A stretch of 64,000 bases of DNA, from positions 4,712,001 through 4,776,000 of the forward strand of contig OZ004588.1 of NCBI GenBank assembly GCA_963924555.1, read 5' to 3'. The notes under the pieces are model-generated. The model was not told the DNA's origin. It made no database searches and saw only the letters and a program-made list of their open reading frames with translations. The DNA is from Crambe crambe. Its lineage: Eukaryota; Porifera; Demospongiae; Poecilosclerida; Crambeidae. The position numbers were made by a program, and so were the translations under genes. This document shows positions 33,991 to 45,779 of the stretch, piece after piece (position 1 is the stretch's first letter; each line of letters opens with the position of its first letter).

Positions 33991-34735
33991 TGTCAATATT
34001 TACCGGTATTTTGTCGCTGGGAGATTCTGTCGCGGCGACAAAATATCCTAGGAAATTCTGTCTCGAGCAACCTGATCTCCTAGGATATTTCGTCGCCGCC
34101 ATGTCGCTGCATATAAAGTAGCTTTTGGAGAGGTGGTATATAGCTATATCTGATTATACAAAGACAATCGCTCACCAACAAATTGCCCTAGCAATAAAAA
34201 ATCTCCTATATCGTTTCTGTCTTAGTGATGAATCTCTTCTATAATCATAAATGATAATATCTCCTAGTTGGCTACATTTATATGCTGCTTATAGGTGCAT
34301 CAAAATCTCAAGCTTGTTAGCTATTCACCTTTATAGTTGGGTGTATTCGCTCTACTTCAAAGGAGCATGTTTTTTTTTCTAGCGTCTTAGAAGGTTAATA
34401 TTTTTTGCAAGTGTACAGCGATGGAATATTTATAATTGATCTATATTGATGTGAATGCATGATTGAGCTTTATACAAATCAGTATTGAAAAATATTCTAG
34501 ATAGCTACTTACGCATAATAGCTAGCTAGATGCTACAGAGCAACACGTCTCTTAGCTACTATAGAAAGTAAAAATTATAATTTTATATAATATATATATA
34601 TACTGCAATAACATAGCTCAATAGCTAGCTACATATATAACTATACCTAATAATAGAGCTAGATAAGTAATATCCTGGACGATTTTATTATAACACAGGA
34701 GATTTTATTACTAGCTATAGTAGATAATAGCTAGT
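33991..34735 (+). repeat. TGTCAATATT-ended arm copy
   Basis: Long, well-kept arm of the CCTAGG/GTCGC family, 33,991-34,735, similar to 6,796-7,480 and to 11,890-12,579 inverted. It contains the TTTCTAGCGTCTTAG and TTACGCATAATAGCTAGC blocks and ends in the ACAGGAGATTTTATTACTAG words. Confidence 0.7.
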
Positions 34736-34749
34736 TAGCAATAGCTATA

Positions 34750-35382
34750 TGTGACCCGGTACAGGAAAATCGGGCATAACGCGGCAGAACAATTTTCTAC
34801 GTAGGAGCGGTTTTAGCGAGTCATGCAACAAAAATTCTTTTCTGTATAGATCAAAACTATGATCCTTGAACAAACTTTTGATCAAGTTTAGAACTTAGAA
34901 TAAAGTAGAAAGGCTTCAAATGAAGCGTTAAAGTTAGCTCGTCAGCCATGAAACCATCGCGCATTCGTGCACGGAAAATCCAGCAGCTGATAATTAATGG
35001 TTGATGAAGTGATATTTTCGTTTTGTTACCAGACCTAAGGTAGGCTTTCCAGCTTATACGCTTAGAAATATGAACTAACTAAGCTTTCTTACGCTACTTT
35101 CGGTACCTTGTTACTCTTTTCCAGGCTTTAGTTGGTACTTATTAGCGTCAAAAGGGGAGAAATAGCTTCTCTCTAACTCTAGTTCGAGGCTCCAGCCCAC
35201 TTCAATTTGATAGTGCACGGGCGTTGCCGGAAATGATGTTCACCAGCTTTTTCTCTAAAACGCTAATGGACCCTGAAGCTTTGAAATTTGCGCGATGGAG
35301 AGCGGCCAAAGATAACGGATATAAACAAATCAAAAATTTTTTTAGTGCCGCATTATGCACAATCTTCCTCTACCCGGTCACA
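34750..35382. mobile_element. 633-bp inverted-repeat element, TGTGACC ends, TA duplication
   Basis: Left TGTGACCCGGTACAGGAA with GCATAACGCGGCA, right (read inwards) TGTGACCGGGTAGAGGAAGA with GCATAATGCGGCA: about 37-bp inverted ends. TA flanks both sides (34,748-34,749 and 35,383-35,384), as in Tc1/mariner-type elements. No transposase frame, so non-autonomous. Related single ends lie at about 35,765, 40,005 and 61,445. Confidence 0.8.
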
Positions 35383-35424
35383 TAGTGAGCAACAATTCTA
35401 GGAGAATAAGATTTTGTCGCTCTA

Positions 35425-35475
35425 TATTATTATCATTATTATTACTATTATTATTATTATTATTATTATTATTAT
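35425..35475. repeat. ATT microsatellite at a homology break
   Basis: (ATT)n directly before GAATGATTGTTGTGGC, where homology with the inverted copy (40,345) and the direct copy (61,130) begins. The break point of unit B's private insertion therefore lies at this microsatellite. Confidence 0.8.
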
Positions 35476-36555
35476 GAATGATTGTTGTGGCAACACAAAG
35501 CATAAAACCTTAATAATCTCCGGTTAGTGATCGCCGCGACAAAATTTCACAGCTACAGAATAAACGGCAGCACCGGTGTTGATGAAGGATCGGCTACGCC
35601 ATACGCTTTCGATGATCTGGTACTCTAATTTAGAGATATTCTATGTTACGTAGTTTATAATATGTCTGGCATTACTAAATAAAAAATAAATAAAAAGCTA
35701 ATTTAGGTTACTAAGAACTATTTCTGGACCTAAATCTTTGAAATTTGTGAACATCAAAATAATTTATAAATGCCGCGTTATACCCTTTACCCTGTCGCAT
35801 ATAGAGCAATAGAATTGATCTCGAATTCATTAATATTTGCATTTGATCCTGAATTTAGAACAACCAATTTCACGTTCGTATTTGCGCGTACGCAAATGGC
35901 ACATTTTAAAATTTTTTATTGTATCTTATTTACTACTTAGCTTAAATTAATCAACTCTGCATCAGTCTCGCCTGTTTTTTATCTACTAGGGCAATGTTCA
36001 ACATTCAGTTAACAGCGAGCGAGCAAGCAATTATTCTTTAGTGCTACAACTCTTTAGAAGATTTTGCTTATGAGTTTATATGTAACGAAGCACTTAGATA
36101 AGCCTGTAGAGCCTCTACAACTACTACTACAGCGATGTGCAGCATTTGAAGTGACCAAGTTAGCAAGCTAGCTGATAGCTTCAGCGCTTGATATTGTTAA
36201 GCGCCTACAATCACTTAGATAAGCCAAGGGCCTCTATGACAAAAAGCTGTAGAAAACAATTTCATGCACATCATGCACGCGCAGGGCGCTACTATCGCAC
36301 GACACGTACGTACCGTACATACGCCTGGGGCATTTTGGAGTGTAGACATAGATATATAATTTCAATGAGTCATGACCTGAGAGTCAGCTCGATCGCTGCA
36401 ATGATTTTTAAATGCGCGCTTTCACGTTCGCAAATCTCGCAAAAAAATTTAAGCTGTATTGTATTATAAGAATTTGTTCAAATTCCTTTTTCCATAGTTA
36501 ATTTTCAAGCTTACACTCCCGCTATTGTACGCAGTAGTTGATGGATTTGTAGTAA
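35476..36555. repeat. Outer arm of unit B, non-coding
   Basis: Inverted copy of about 39,255-40,345. It contains one ~580-bp type unit with ATGCACGCGCAGGGCGC, GGGGCATTTTGGAGTGTAGA, GACCTGAGAGTCAGCTCG and repeats of CACTTAGATAAGCC. No gene that I can support. Confidence 0.75.
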
Positions 36556-37329
36556 AATCACATACCAACTAAGTCTGACGACTAACTGGTAGCCCAAGCT
36601 GCTACTACAATCATTATTGAACAAGATCTAGGCTGAATCTGTTGATTATTACTTTACGGTACTAAAGGAACTTTTAAAAAATAAATTGTGATTTAAAGTT
36701 AATATTAAAATCTTAACTTAATACAGTACAATCTTATCAATTGTTAAATTACAATTAAGATTTAAAAAATGTAATTACTGTTTTGTGAAACTAACTGGAA
36801 TATTTAAAGAGCAATCGCGAGTGATAATATTAATTTCATCATATTGTTACAGAAAGCAGGCTCATATAGTTTTGCAAAACTACTCAGAGCGATTATTAAC
36901 TTTTTCGATGTAATCCGTACGAAGGTTGCTCCTTTCGTTCGCGTGCCCGAAAATTGGACAGCTCCATTTAGTCATGATATAGCTATTTGCTGTGTAGACA
37001 TAAATATTATCCTCTAGTGGTATAGATAGAGTAGCTATATAGCTACTTGACTTACTGCACATTTTGTAAGCATTTCATGTTGTCACCCAATAGCTAATGA
37101 ATCATAATATCTGATCTCATACTTCTCAAAATCGAGAGTCCAATGACACCCCAAAAATATTGGTATGATAAATTTCTTGTACTGTGCTAGCTATATCCAC
37201 CTATAATTATAAGCACAATTATTAGCCTATAAGTTTTGTTACCTATCTTATCAATTATTTTAATCCAAGATTCAAATTCAGAACATCCAAGTAGGAGCTT
37301 GTATAAAAAAAGTTGACACACAGTAGACA
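36556..37329. other. Central spacer of the B/B' palindrome
   Basis: AT-rich and without a counterpart in the opposite arm. It opens with a short fragment of the 7,700/10,720 repeat (CCAACTAAG, ACTGGTAGCC, GCTACTACAATC). No coding signal. Confidence 0.5.
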
Positions 37330-37590
37330 CTAGCTTTTTCAAGTTTCTTATTGCATTCTTCCGCAATCAAAAATAAGTAGAAGTCTACGATCTGAGCAAA
37401 CCATATTATATAGCTACTGCATACAGTATATATAGACTTGTTATATGTTGGAGCACACAACATACGTACCCTATCATTCACTTAGTGATCTACCCTAGAC
37501 TCTGAAGGTCCGGGAATGGTCTTTACGATATCTTCCTTGATCATCTACTCGGGAGTAACGTGCAAGGTGGGAATAAATTTCTATTGTAAT

Positions 37591-37953
37591 TTAGTTATTG
37601 TTATCATAATGTTGATAAAACGAGAAAACTGCCCCCGTCAGGTGGGTGTGGTAGAAAACAGGTGCAAGGTCCAGGAAGGGTCTTTTCAATATCTTCCTTG
37701 AACTCTGGAATTGACTGATCGCATAGGCTGCATGGGATGCTGCCAAAATACGGGTCTGGTCATTTCTTTGAAATAATGACTGTATTGCCTTGGTACCTCT
37801 TTGTCCCAGATCTTTGCAATTAAGCGCGCATGAGCATTTTTGACTTCGTGCGCAAAAATTTATCGTGGTCCGGTGGTCCGGTCCGGTCCGTGTTTTAGTC
37901 AGACCCTGTAATTTTATTTTATTAATGTCCAGGCTGTCCTCTGCAGTGTCCAT
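37591..37953 (-). CDS. Unrecognised 120-codon frame, open in both B' and B''
   Basis: Minus-strand frame from the Met at 37,951 to TTA at 37,591. The inverted copy (63,373-63,738) keeps the same frame open to its TAA with only a few residue changes. Composition is plausible for protein (KAIQSLFQRNDQTRILAASH, AAYAISQFQS), but I recognise no domain. The first 20 codons overlap a dispersed repeat block also seen at 7,500-7,550, where the same frame begins too. Possibly a piece of a mobile-element protein; possibly chance. Confidence 0.3.
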   Translation of the reverse strand: MDTAEDSLDINKIKLQGLTKTRTGPDHRTTINFCARSQKCSCALNCKDLGQRGTKAIQSLFQRNDQTRILAASHAAYAISQFQSSRKILKRPFLDLAPVFYHTHLTGAVFSFYQHYDNNN

Positions 37954-38224
37954 TCATATATGGCGGTCGATAATTGAAAATCGACTCTACTATTGCAATG
38001 GCAATGAGAGAACTAGGGTGAAATGAAAATATATTTGAAAGGTTCAGTTGAAAGAGTAATTCATAATTTAGAAAAGTTCACCTTTTTTGATATTATTTTA
38101 TTTAATGGTGTGATCCTGTTATAAACAAGTTAATTGTAGTTATGTAATTTTTATGAGCTAAATGATTCTGGAGTAAGTATCTGTACAGTTTGTAATGCTG
38201 GGACGTATACAGCCTTCTAAAATA

Positions 38225-39790
38225 ATTGCAGCGAGCGAGCGCGGATGGCGAGCTGACTCTCAGGTCATGACTCAATGAAATTTTAAATATATATATCTAT
38301 GTCTACACTCCAAAATGCCCCAGGCGTGCGCGTACGTATGGTACGTGTCCCGAAATAGTTTCGCTCCGCGCGTGCATAATGCGCATGCTCAAATTGTAAT
38401 CAAACTAGATTGTTTTCTACAGCCTCTTGTCATAGACGCTAGGCTTATGTAGGGACGTGGCTTATCTAAGTGCTTGTTGTAAGTATTTACAACTTTCTCG
38501 GTGTTGAGCTTCCCGGTTGGAACCACAACTTAAATGACTCTTGTCTCTGATAGCAATATCAAGCACTAGCACTGTCAAATGCAGCACATTGCTAAGTACT
38601 TTGTTACATATAAACTCAACAGCAAATTGCTAACTTGCTGTCAAAATTAATGTTGCACATTTCCCTATAGTATAGCGAGCGATTCATGTACGTGTGAGCT
38701 TAAAAATTAACTATTAAAAAAAGCAACTTCTTATAATACAATACAGCTTAAAAATTTCGAATATCGCGAGATTTGCGAACGTGAAAGCGCGCATTTAAAA
38801 ATCATTGCAACGAGCGAGCTGACTCTCAGGTCATGACTCATTGAATTTTTAAATATATATATCTATTATGTGTACACACTCCAAAATGCCCCAGGCATGG
38901 TACGTGTCCCGAAATAATTGCGCTGCGCGCGTGCATAATGCGCATGCTCCAATTTTAATCAAGCTAGCCTTTTATCATAGAGGCGCTAGGCTTATGTAGG
39001 CGCTTGGCTTATCTAAGTGTTTGTGGTAAGTATTTACAACTTTCTATGTATTGAGCTTCCTGGTTGGAACCACAACTTAAATGACTCTTACACTGGAGCC
39101 TATCAGCTTCTCACTTGCTCACTGTCAAATGCAGCACATTGCTAAGTGCAAACTCAACAGAAAAATTATTAACTTGCTGTCAAAATTTTTTCCCTAGTAT
39201 AGCGAGCGATTCATGTACGTGTGAGTGTGTATGTCGATCGAGAATGAAATACAAATCCATTAACTACTGCGTACAATAGCGGGAGTGTAAGCTTGAAAAT
39301 TAACTATGGAAAAAGGAATTTGAATAACTTCTTATAATACAATACAGCTTAAAAAAATTAAATATCGTGAGATTTGCGAACGTGAAAGCGCGCATAATCA
39401 TTGATGCGAGCGAGCTGACTCTCAGGTCATGACTCATTTAAATTGTATATCTATGTCTACACTCCAAAATGCCCCAGGCGTATGTGTCGTGCAATAGTAG
39501 CGCCCTGCGCGTGCATGATGTGCATGAAATTGTTTTCTACAGCTTTTTGTCATAGAGGCCTTGGCTTATCTAAGTGATTGTAGGCACTTAACAATATCAA
39601 GCACTGAAGCTATCAGCTAGCTACTTCACTTGCTAACTTGGTCACTTCAAATGCTGCACATTGCTGTTAGTAGTAGTTGTAGAGGCTCTACAGGCTTATC
39701 TAAGTGCTTCGTTACATATAAACTCATAAGCAAAATCTTCTAAAGAGTTGTAGCACTAAAGAATAATTGCTTGCTCGCTCGCTGTTAACT
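38225..39790 (-). repeat. Tandem ~580-bp GC-rich units (three)
   Basis: GAGCTGACTCTCAGGTCATG recurs at about 38,250, 38,816 and 39,413. Each unit also has CCAAAATGCCCCAGGC, GCGCATGCTC or similar, GGCTTATCTAAGTG, GCAGCACATTGCTAAG and GCGAGCGATTCATG in the same order. The units differ by small indels. The matching run in B'' is 61,680-63,200. Confidence 0.85.
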
Positions 39791-40221
39791 GAATGTTGAA
39801 CATTGCCCTAGTAGTTAAAAAACAGGCGAGACTGATGCAGAGTTGATTAATTTAAGCTAAGTAATAAATAAGATACAATAAGAATTTTTAAAAAGTGCCA
39901 TTTGCGTACGCGCAAATACGAACGTTGTTCTAAATTCAGGATCAAATGGAATTATTAATGAATTCGAGGTCAATTCTATTGACTTACGCTTACTCTATAT
40001 GTGACTGGGTAAAGAGTGTAACGCGGCATTTATAAATTATTTTGATGGCACAAATTTCAAAGCTTCAGGTCCTTGATGCCCGAGAAATAGTTCTTAGTAG
40101 CCTAAATTAGCTTTTTTTAATTTTTATTTAGTAATGCCAGAGATAACATATACTACGTAACATAGAATATCTCTAGATTAGTGTACCAGATCACCGAAAG
40201 CGTATGGCGTAGCCGATCCTT

Positions 40222-40285
40222 CATCAACGCCGGTGCTGCCGTTTATTCTGTAGCTGTGAAATTTCGTCGCGGCGACAGAAAATTG
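40222..40285 (+). repeat. Terminal fragment of the GTCGC subfamily
   Basis: GCTGCCGTTTATTCTGTAGC then GTGAAATTTCGTCGCGGCGAC. It is present at the same place in all three B units (35,525-35,575; 61,182-61,240), so it predates the duplications. Confidence 0.65.
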
Positions 40286-40431
40286 TCACTGACCGGAGAT
40301 TATTAAGGTTTTATGCTTTGTGTTGCCACAACAATCATTCGGAATTGCCAATTTTTTAGTTTTGGCTATCATCCACAAGTCATAGAGAATAGATTTAACT
40401 TTTTATCTAAACTTTACAGCATATTTCAAGC

Positions 40432-40487
40432 TAGCCTCGTACCCAGGCCTTATTATAATTTATTTATAAGGCCTGGGTATGAGGCTT
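40432..40487. mobile_element. 56-bp hairpin element AGCCTCGTACCCAGGCC
   Basis: AGCCTCGTACCCAGGCCTTA pairs with TAAGGCCTGGGTATGAGGCT around a short AT loop. The same insertion is at 60,982-61,037 in B''. Confidence 0.8.
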
Positions 40488-40559
40488 ATTTAAAATAAGA
40501 ACCATTATTTTTTTCCTGAAATTTCCAACTGAATTACCTTACTTAACTGAGCTAGTGAC

Positions 40560-41220
40560 TGTAGCTATTATACTAGGGTAATGTACAACATTTGAGTCAC
40601 AGCGAGCGAGTGAGTAAGTATTCCTAAGTATTCCCATAGGCTTTCTATTCACTTGTGCTTTCAACTCCTTAGAAGATTTCGTATATGTAAGTGGCAGGCA
40701 GCTGTAAGTGCACTTAGATAAACCTAGTGCTTACAAGCCGCTTAGATAAGCCTTATGCATCTGCCCGCTGCCCAAAAGGATGTAGAAATGTTGAGCTGAT
40801 ACTTCATTTGTTCTTTGCTGTTGAATTATGTAGCCAAGTGGCAGAGGCAGCTGCATGCACAGAAAGCTAAGTACTTACCACAAAGCACTTAGATATGTCT
40901 AGTGCCTACAATCCACTTAGACAAGCCTAGCCTACAATCCAGCATTTAGGCGATTGTAGGCGATGTAGAAAATCAATCAAGCAATTACAATTGGAGCATG
41001 CGCATAAATGCACGCGCAGGGCGCTACTATTGCACGACACACGTACGTACGTACGTACGTACGCCTTGGAGCAGCGAGCGAGCGAGCAAGTATTCCTGTC
41101 TAATGCCTACGATCCACTTAGATAAGCCTAGCCCTACTATCCACCTTGCTATACAGAGAATTTGGTCGTCCTCTGACTACTACCCATGCGCACTGCTTGA
41201 ATGAGATTTATTCAATCTTC
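40560..41220. repeat. Further CACTTAGATAAGCC-type unit with ACGT microsatellite
   Basis: A diverged version of the ~580-bp unit: GCACTTAGATAAACC, GCTTAGATAAGCC, GCATGCGCATAAATGCACGC, GCGCAGGGCGCTACTATTGC and (ACGT)5 at 41,044-41,066. It directly abuts the truncated 5' end of the ankyrin gene and so has replaced that gene's first exon. Confidence 0.75.
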
Positions 41221-41223
41221 AGG

Positions 41224-44200
41224 AAAGTAAAGGATCTTCCTTGATTATGGCTGGTCAGGAAGGACATACTGAAGTGGCCAAATTATTGCTTAAATAAGAA
41301 AGTCATATAAACTTGCAAGATATCTAATAGTGGACAATCTGCTTTGATGGCTAGCTGTGGAAGAGGCCACTTTAAGATGGCCAAATTGCTGCTAGAAAAT
41401 GGTGCTAGTACTGATTTTCAAGACACCAGTGGTCTAACAGCTTTAGTTTGTTAGGTTATTCAGCTACTGATTGTTGAGTATCACGCTCGGGTGCGACTTG
41501 AAGCAAAAGGATGGTGGGTGATGATTACCAGTCAAAAAGGACATTCTAAAGTGGTAAAGATCCTGCTAGAAAATGGTGCTACAGTTGATATGCAGAACAA
41601 TGAGGGAGATACTGCATTGCTTATTGCCAGCAATGAGGGAGATACTGCATTGCTTATTGCCAGCAATGAGGGATATCCTGAAGTGGCCAGGTTGCTCCTG
41701 AAAAGTTGTGCTCGGGTTGACAATATTGGGCGATCAGCTTTAATGCTTGCCTGTTCAAAAGGGTACTCTGAAACCGTAAAAGTATTGATAGAAAATGGGG
41801 CAAGGATAGATTTGCAGTGGAATAAAGAGCATTCTCCTCCGATGATAGCCAGTCGGGGAGGATATTTTGAAGTGGCCAAGGTGCTGCTAGAAAATGGTGC
41901 TCGAGTAGACCAACAGACAGGTAGTGGGGCTTCGGCTCTGATCAGTGCTAGTGAAAAAGGACATAGTGAAGTTGTCGGGTTATTATTGGAATAAGGTGCT
42001 CAAGTTGGAGAATAACGGGTGATCTGCTTTGATGTTTGCTTGTCGAGAAGGACATACTGAAGCAGCCAAAGTGTTGGTAGAAAATGGTGCGACATTCAGG
42101 ATTATGGTGGGTGGTCTGCTTTGATGATTGTCAGTTTAATGGGACACCTTGAGATTTCTAAACTGCTGTTCGACTATGGTGCTCAGGTTGATCTACAGCA
42201 GAAAGGAGGGGGGTCTGCTCTGATGATGGCCAGACATTTTGAAGTGGCCCAGCTGTTGTTGAACAACGGGGCTCAAGTGGACATGCAGGATGATGGTGGA
42301 AGGTGTGCCCTCTTTGTTGCCAGTCATTTTGGGCATGATCAAGTAGTTGGACTCCTCGCAAACATGGAAGTAACTGTTAAAGGAAAAACTCCTTTGAGTA
42401 TGGCTCTGGAAAAAGCACATGCTCCAACTGTCAAACTTTTGAATAGCAAAGTAAGTATGGATGTATTTCTTGGGTGAACTAGATACACAGCTAATCGATA
42501 TGGCCAGGTTATATGACAGTGCATGTGTTAACTGTATGAAGATTTAAGGGTGGAAAATTTTTTTTGCCAAAACCATTGTTTGCAAGAAGGTTGGGGGCTA
42601 GAAGAGGGGATCGATTATTAGGAGTCATTATTTATTTACCCAGGTGGGGGTGAGCATACAAAATTTGATGACTGGGACATTTTATCTCCTTGCCCCCACT
42701 TTAAAAAACCCCTGAAGTAGGATCATATCACAGTATGCTGCTAATGGTAGCTTATTTCGGTGCTGGAGAAGCCTGTTATTTTACTCATGTCATACGTAAG
42801 TCTATTTTTCTTTTTTTAACAGGAATACCCTGGTAGTTGATGAAAATCCAAAAATAGCAAGTATCACATTGTCCATAGACACGGTGAACTTTGAGGATGT
42901 GGGCGTATCTGTATCAAATGGGAGTATTCATTCATCCCTGTGTGACTGGATCCTTCATACTGCCAGATGGTTACAAGCCGGCTAGTCCTGCCTACCTCGT
43001 ACAACCCATTACAAAGGGGAAATTGCAAAATAATGTGATAGTGCGTATCCAAGAGAGTAAAGAAGACTGTGAAAACATGGCATTCCTTGTTGCCGGCACC
43101 ACCCCCGAGTACAGAGAATCCAACCCAGTTTATGCCTTTTGAAAGATAGAGTTGCCTTCGATGTGGGAGACAGATTTGGGACATTTGCTCTCAAGTTAAT
43201 ACAACTTGTTAGGATCAATATATCTGATGCAGAGGGAACAAAAGGTATTTAATGTGATGATAAAGCATCATGCCTTTGATTTTGTAATGTACTGCTTTTT
43301 TTAAGCATCTAATTGTGTCTTATCCATGTACTCTGCTCTTCTTGTACTGCATTGAATCATAATGCAGTGTTTCAATAGAGGCAGTGTACATAGTCGGGAA
43401 CAGTGCTTCATAATGAACATTGTTACGTGACTAATAATAATTGCCCAATTCCCACTTCATTGTAACGTATTTATTGTGGAACAGAAAAAATTCTGAGATC
43501 TCTTCGCATTACTGATACAGGTCTTCAAGTATTTTATGCTTGTTTGAACCACCCGGTCTACCTGAAGGTAGTTATGCATGTAATGGTTTATTTATGACCA
43601 TGATAATAATTCATGTATTTTTGTTGTAGTACTGTGATGACATCATAGCCAGTCATCATCCCCAACAAATCTCCAATGAGAAAGGAAAAAATATCTTTAC
43701 TGGAAAGATGGCACTTGGCGATACCGACATTATTCTGGAGACAACAGATGATCAAGGATGGGATATAAAATTTGATGGAGAGAGTCAAGTATGTTAATGT
43801 AATGTGGATAATCACGAAAGAAAACTTCAAAGCTCTATTACTCGTAAGACTGTTGCAGGACCATTCCATAACAAGATTTGTGAATAGCATACCTGAGCAT
43901 TATAATATGAAGTACGTACAACAAAGAAGAGCGTTCACCTTCCTGAAGAGGACATTGTCAATCATCCTCCAAGCATTACAATTTCTGGTCATAAAACTTC
44001 TTCTACCTACACTAATCCACCAGAAGTTCACATGATTGGAATGGATGAAGAGTGCAGCTTCAGCCTTTCAGTTGCAGGTAATAATATAGAACTCCAAAGT
44101 GCAAAACCTGTACCTTGTTTCTGGTGAATACAGAATCTGATGATTTATTCACTTATTTATTGATTTAATTTTTCTGAGTTTGTGTGGTTACGCACTACAT

Positions 44201-44905
44201 GACCTTCATGAATACAGGGTAGGTCCTGCGGGTGATATACAGGTGATGTAATGTGTTGGTTGGTGGGTGATAATGGTACCTCAGCTCTGTTACTGTAATA
44301 ATTGCAGTAACAGGCGCAATGACCATGAGTCCTGTACATACATAAATCAAGGAAAGAATCTTAAAGTTTACTGTCTCCTTTTTATGTGTAGATGAGAACT
44401 TGATAGAAAATACTGACGACAGTGAGCTCAGTAAGTGGTCCATGGTGACTGAGGTAAATGTTCTGTACCTGCATATTATTATGCAGATCCTGATGATCAT
44501 GGAGATGTGTTGGACTCAGTAGAGAGTCTTTCTGCTCAGTGGAAGCGACTTTGTACTAAATTATGACTGCAGGGAACTGCACTGAACAAATTCCAGCAGA
44601 ACTACCTGAAAGATAGCTGGATCTTGCCTCCATGGAGTGGCTGAAAATGAACTATAACCATCAGAAGTATGGGAGACCAACCTGGAAGAGATTGGCTAAG
44701 GCTGTGGGAGAGCTGGACTATAGACTTTTTAAACAAATCGTCAAGAAGCACCAAAGTACGGGGGGGGGGGGATACAAATGAATTTGTGTGCTAATGCCAT
44801 TAATAATTATTTTTAGAGCAATCTCCTTTCTCGTCACTGCCTCTATCTTCTGTATCTCTTCTGCTTCCACCATCAGTTCCTGCACAAAGACTACTAGGTA
44901 AGTCA
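41224..44905 (+). pseudogene. Ankyrin / ZU5-like / death-domain gene, B' copy
   Basis: Ankyrin units run 41,224-42,470 (e.g. EVARLLLKS, GARIDLQW, EVAKVLLENGARVDQQ, EVAQLLLNNGAQVDMQDDGG), with stops at about 41,296 and 41,992 and frame changes near 41,440 and 42,090. ZU5-like part 42,840-43,260 (GSFILPDGYKPASPAYL, NPVYAF then TGA). Further exons: 43,484-43,570 (RSLRITDTGLQVFYACLNH), 43,629-43,793 (IFTGKMALGDTDIILETT), about 43,930-44,080 (VHLPEEDIVNHPPSITISG), 44,393-44,453, 44,485-44,757 and 44,817-44,903. The death-domain core is open in one frame (MEWLKMNYN, GRPTWKRLAKAVGELDYRLF). There is no 5' exon. The product would be a cytoplasmic adaptor; this copy looks non-functional. Confidence 0.7.
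41606..41671 (+). repeat. 33-bp tandem duplication inside an ankyrin unit
   Basis: GGAGATACTGCATTGCTTAT and what follows is present twice, duplicating 11 codons (GDTALLIASNE). Units B (32,650-32,690) and B'' (59,840-59,885) have it once. Confidence 0.9.
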
Positions 44906-45593
44906 GAGATGCAGTATCGATGATTTTTTCCCCTTCGTCTTAATAGAGAGTTTACGTCAGTAATGTATTCTCTTATCTATTCCAGAGACATTCAACAATA
45001 ATAATAAACGCTGGCTTGGTGGACAGACAAATTATGAGCCTATTACATAAGCATGGAGCCATGGGATCTATTCCTAAAATATCTACTTTTATCATTTATC
45101 CTGATAAGTGTTATAGGGCAGTTGAGGGAACTGGTTGTTGGAAACATACCACTGAGTAATATTGGTTTCTCCTCCTCTTTTTGAGAATACCACATTAGCA
45201 ACATACATATACAGCTTGCATTATTAGTCCTATAATGTGGTTGGTGCAGAGTAACATGACTTTGTGCATTTCATGTAGATAATATCTTGCTGGAACTTGT
45301 GGATCGGAGTTTGCTAACTGTAATTATGACCTTGAAACTCCCATATAAATTTGTCTATCCATTTAGCAGCACCTACGAAATTACCAAAACGATCACTTTT
45401 ACCTAATATCTATTCACATTCACTTGATTCCTTGATCATTCACTATATCTCCTCAGTTTTCACGTTTAAGACACCAGCAGAGAGCTGATCACCCACTCTA
45501 TGACTAAAGCATACTATGAGGAGCCACTAAAAATCCTGAAGTAAGTTCACTACATAATTATGATTGTACATGTGATTATTCTTATCATGTACA
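44906..45593. other. 3' flank of the ankyrin/death gene
   Basis: Conserved inverted in B (28,935-29,560) and B'' (55,020-55,645). No clear exon. The run of conserved non-coding DNA may include the 3' UTR. Confidence 0.45.
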
Positions 45594-45657
45594 TAGCCTC
45601 ATTTCCAGGCTCTCAGTGAAGAATTTCCGCTTCACGGAGAGCCTGGGAATGAGGCTA
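45594..45657. mobile_element. 64-bp hairpin element (AGCCTCATTTCCAGGCTCTC)
   Basis: TAGCCTCATTTCCAGGCTCT pairs with AGAGCCTGGGAATGAGGCTA. A diverged member of the AGCCTCGTACCCAGG hairpin family. Confidence 0.75.
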
Positions 45658-45779
45658 ATCATGTACACCTGCCTGCTAACGGCATACATACATACCATAG
45701 TAAAACAAGAAAGGTGTTTTAAGCATAAAGAAGTGCAATAGTAACCTTTATATAACCATTTAGATTTCCACAACTGCAG

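Larger units (their letters stand above)
27470..36555 (+). repeat. Segmental duplication unit B
   Basis: Matches 53,870 onward in direct orientation and, from 28,935, the inverted 39,255-45,540. It carries the small death-domain exons and the ankyrin/ZU5-like/death gene, both on the minus strand. It is the most diverged copy, with private insertions at 27,749 and 33,340-35,400 and private deletions. Confidence 0.9.
37330..45540 (-). repeat. Segmental duplication unit B' (inverted)
   Basis: Near-identical inverted partner of 55,020-64,000; paired positions sum to about 100,530 in the gene part and about 101,330 at the outer end, the difference being the 1-kb insertion in B''. It is also the inverted partner of unit B from 39,255 to 45,540. 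The window ends before the B'' partner of 37,330 is passed, so this repeat continues beyond the window. Confidence 0.9.
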
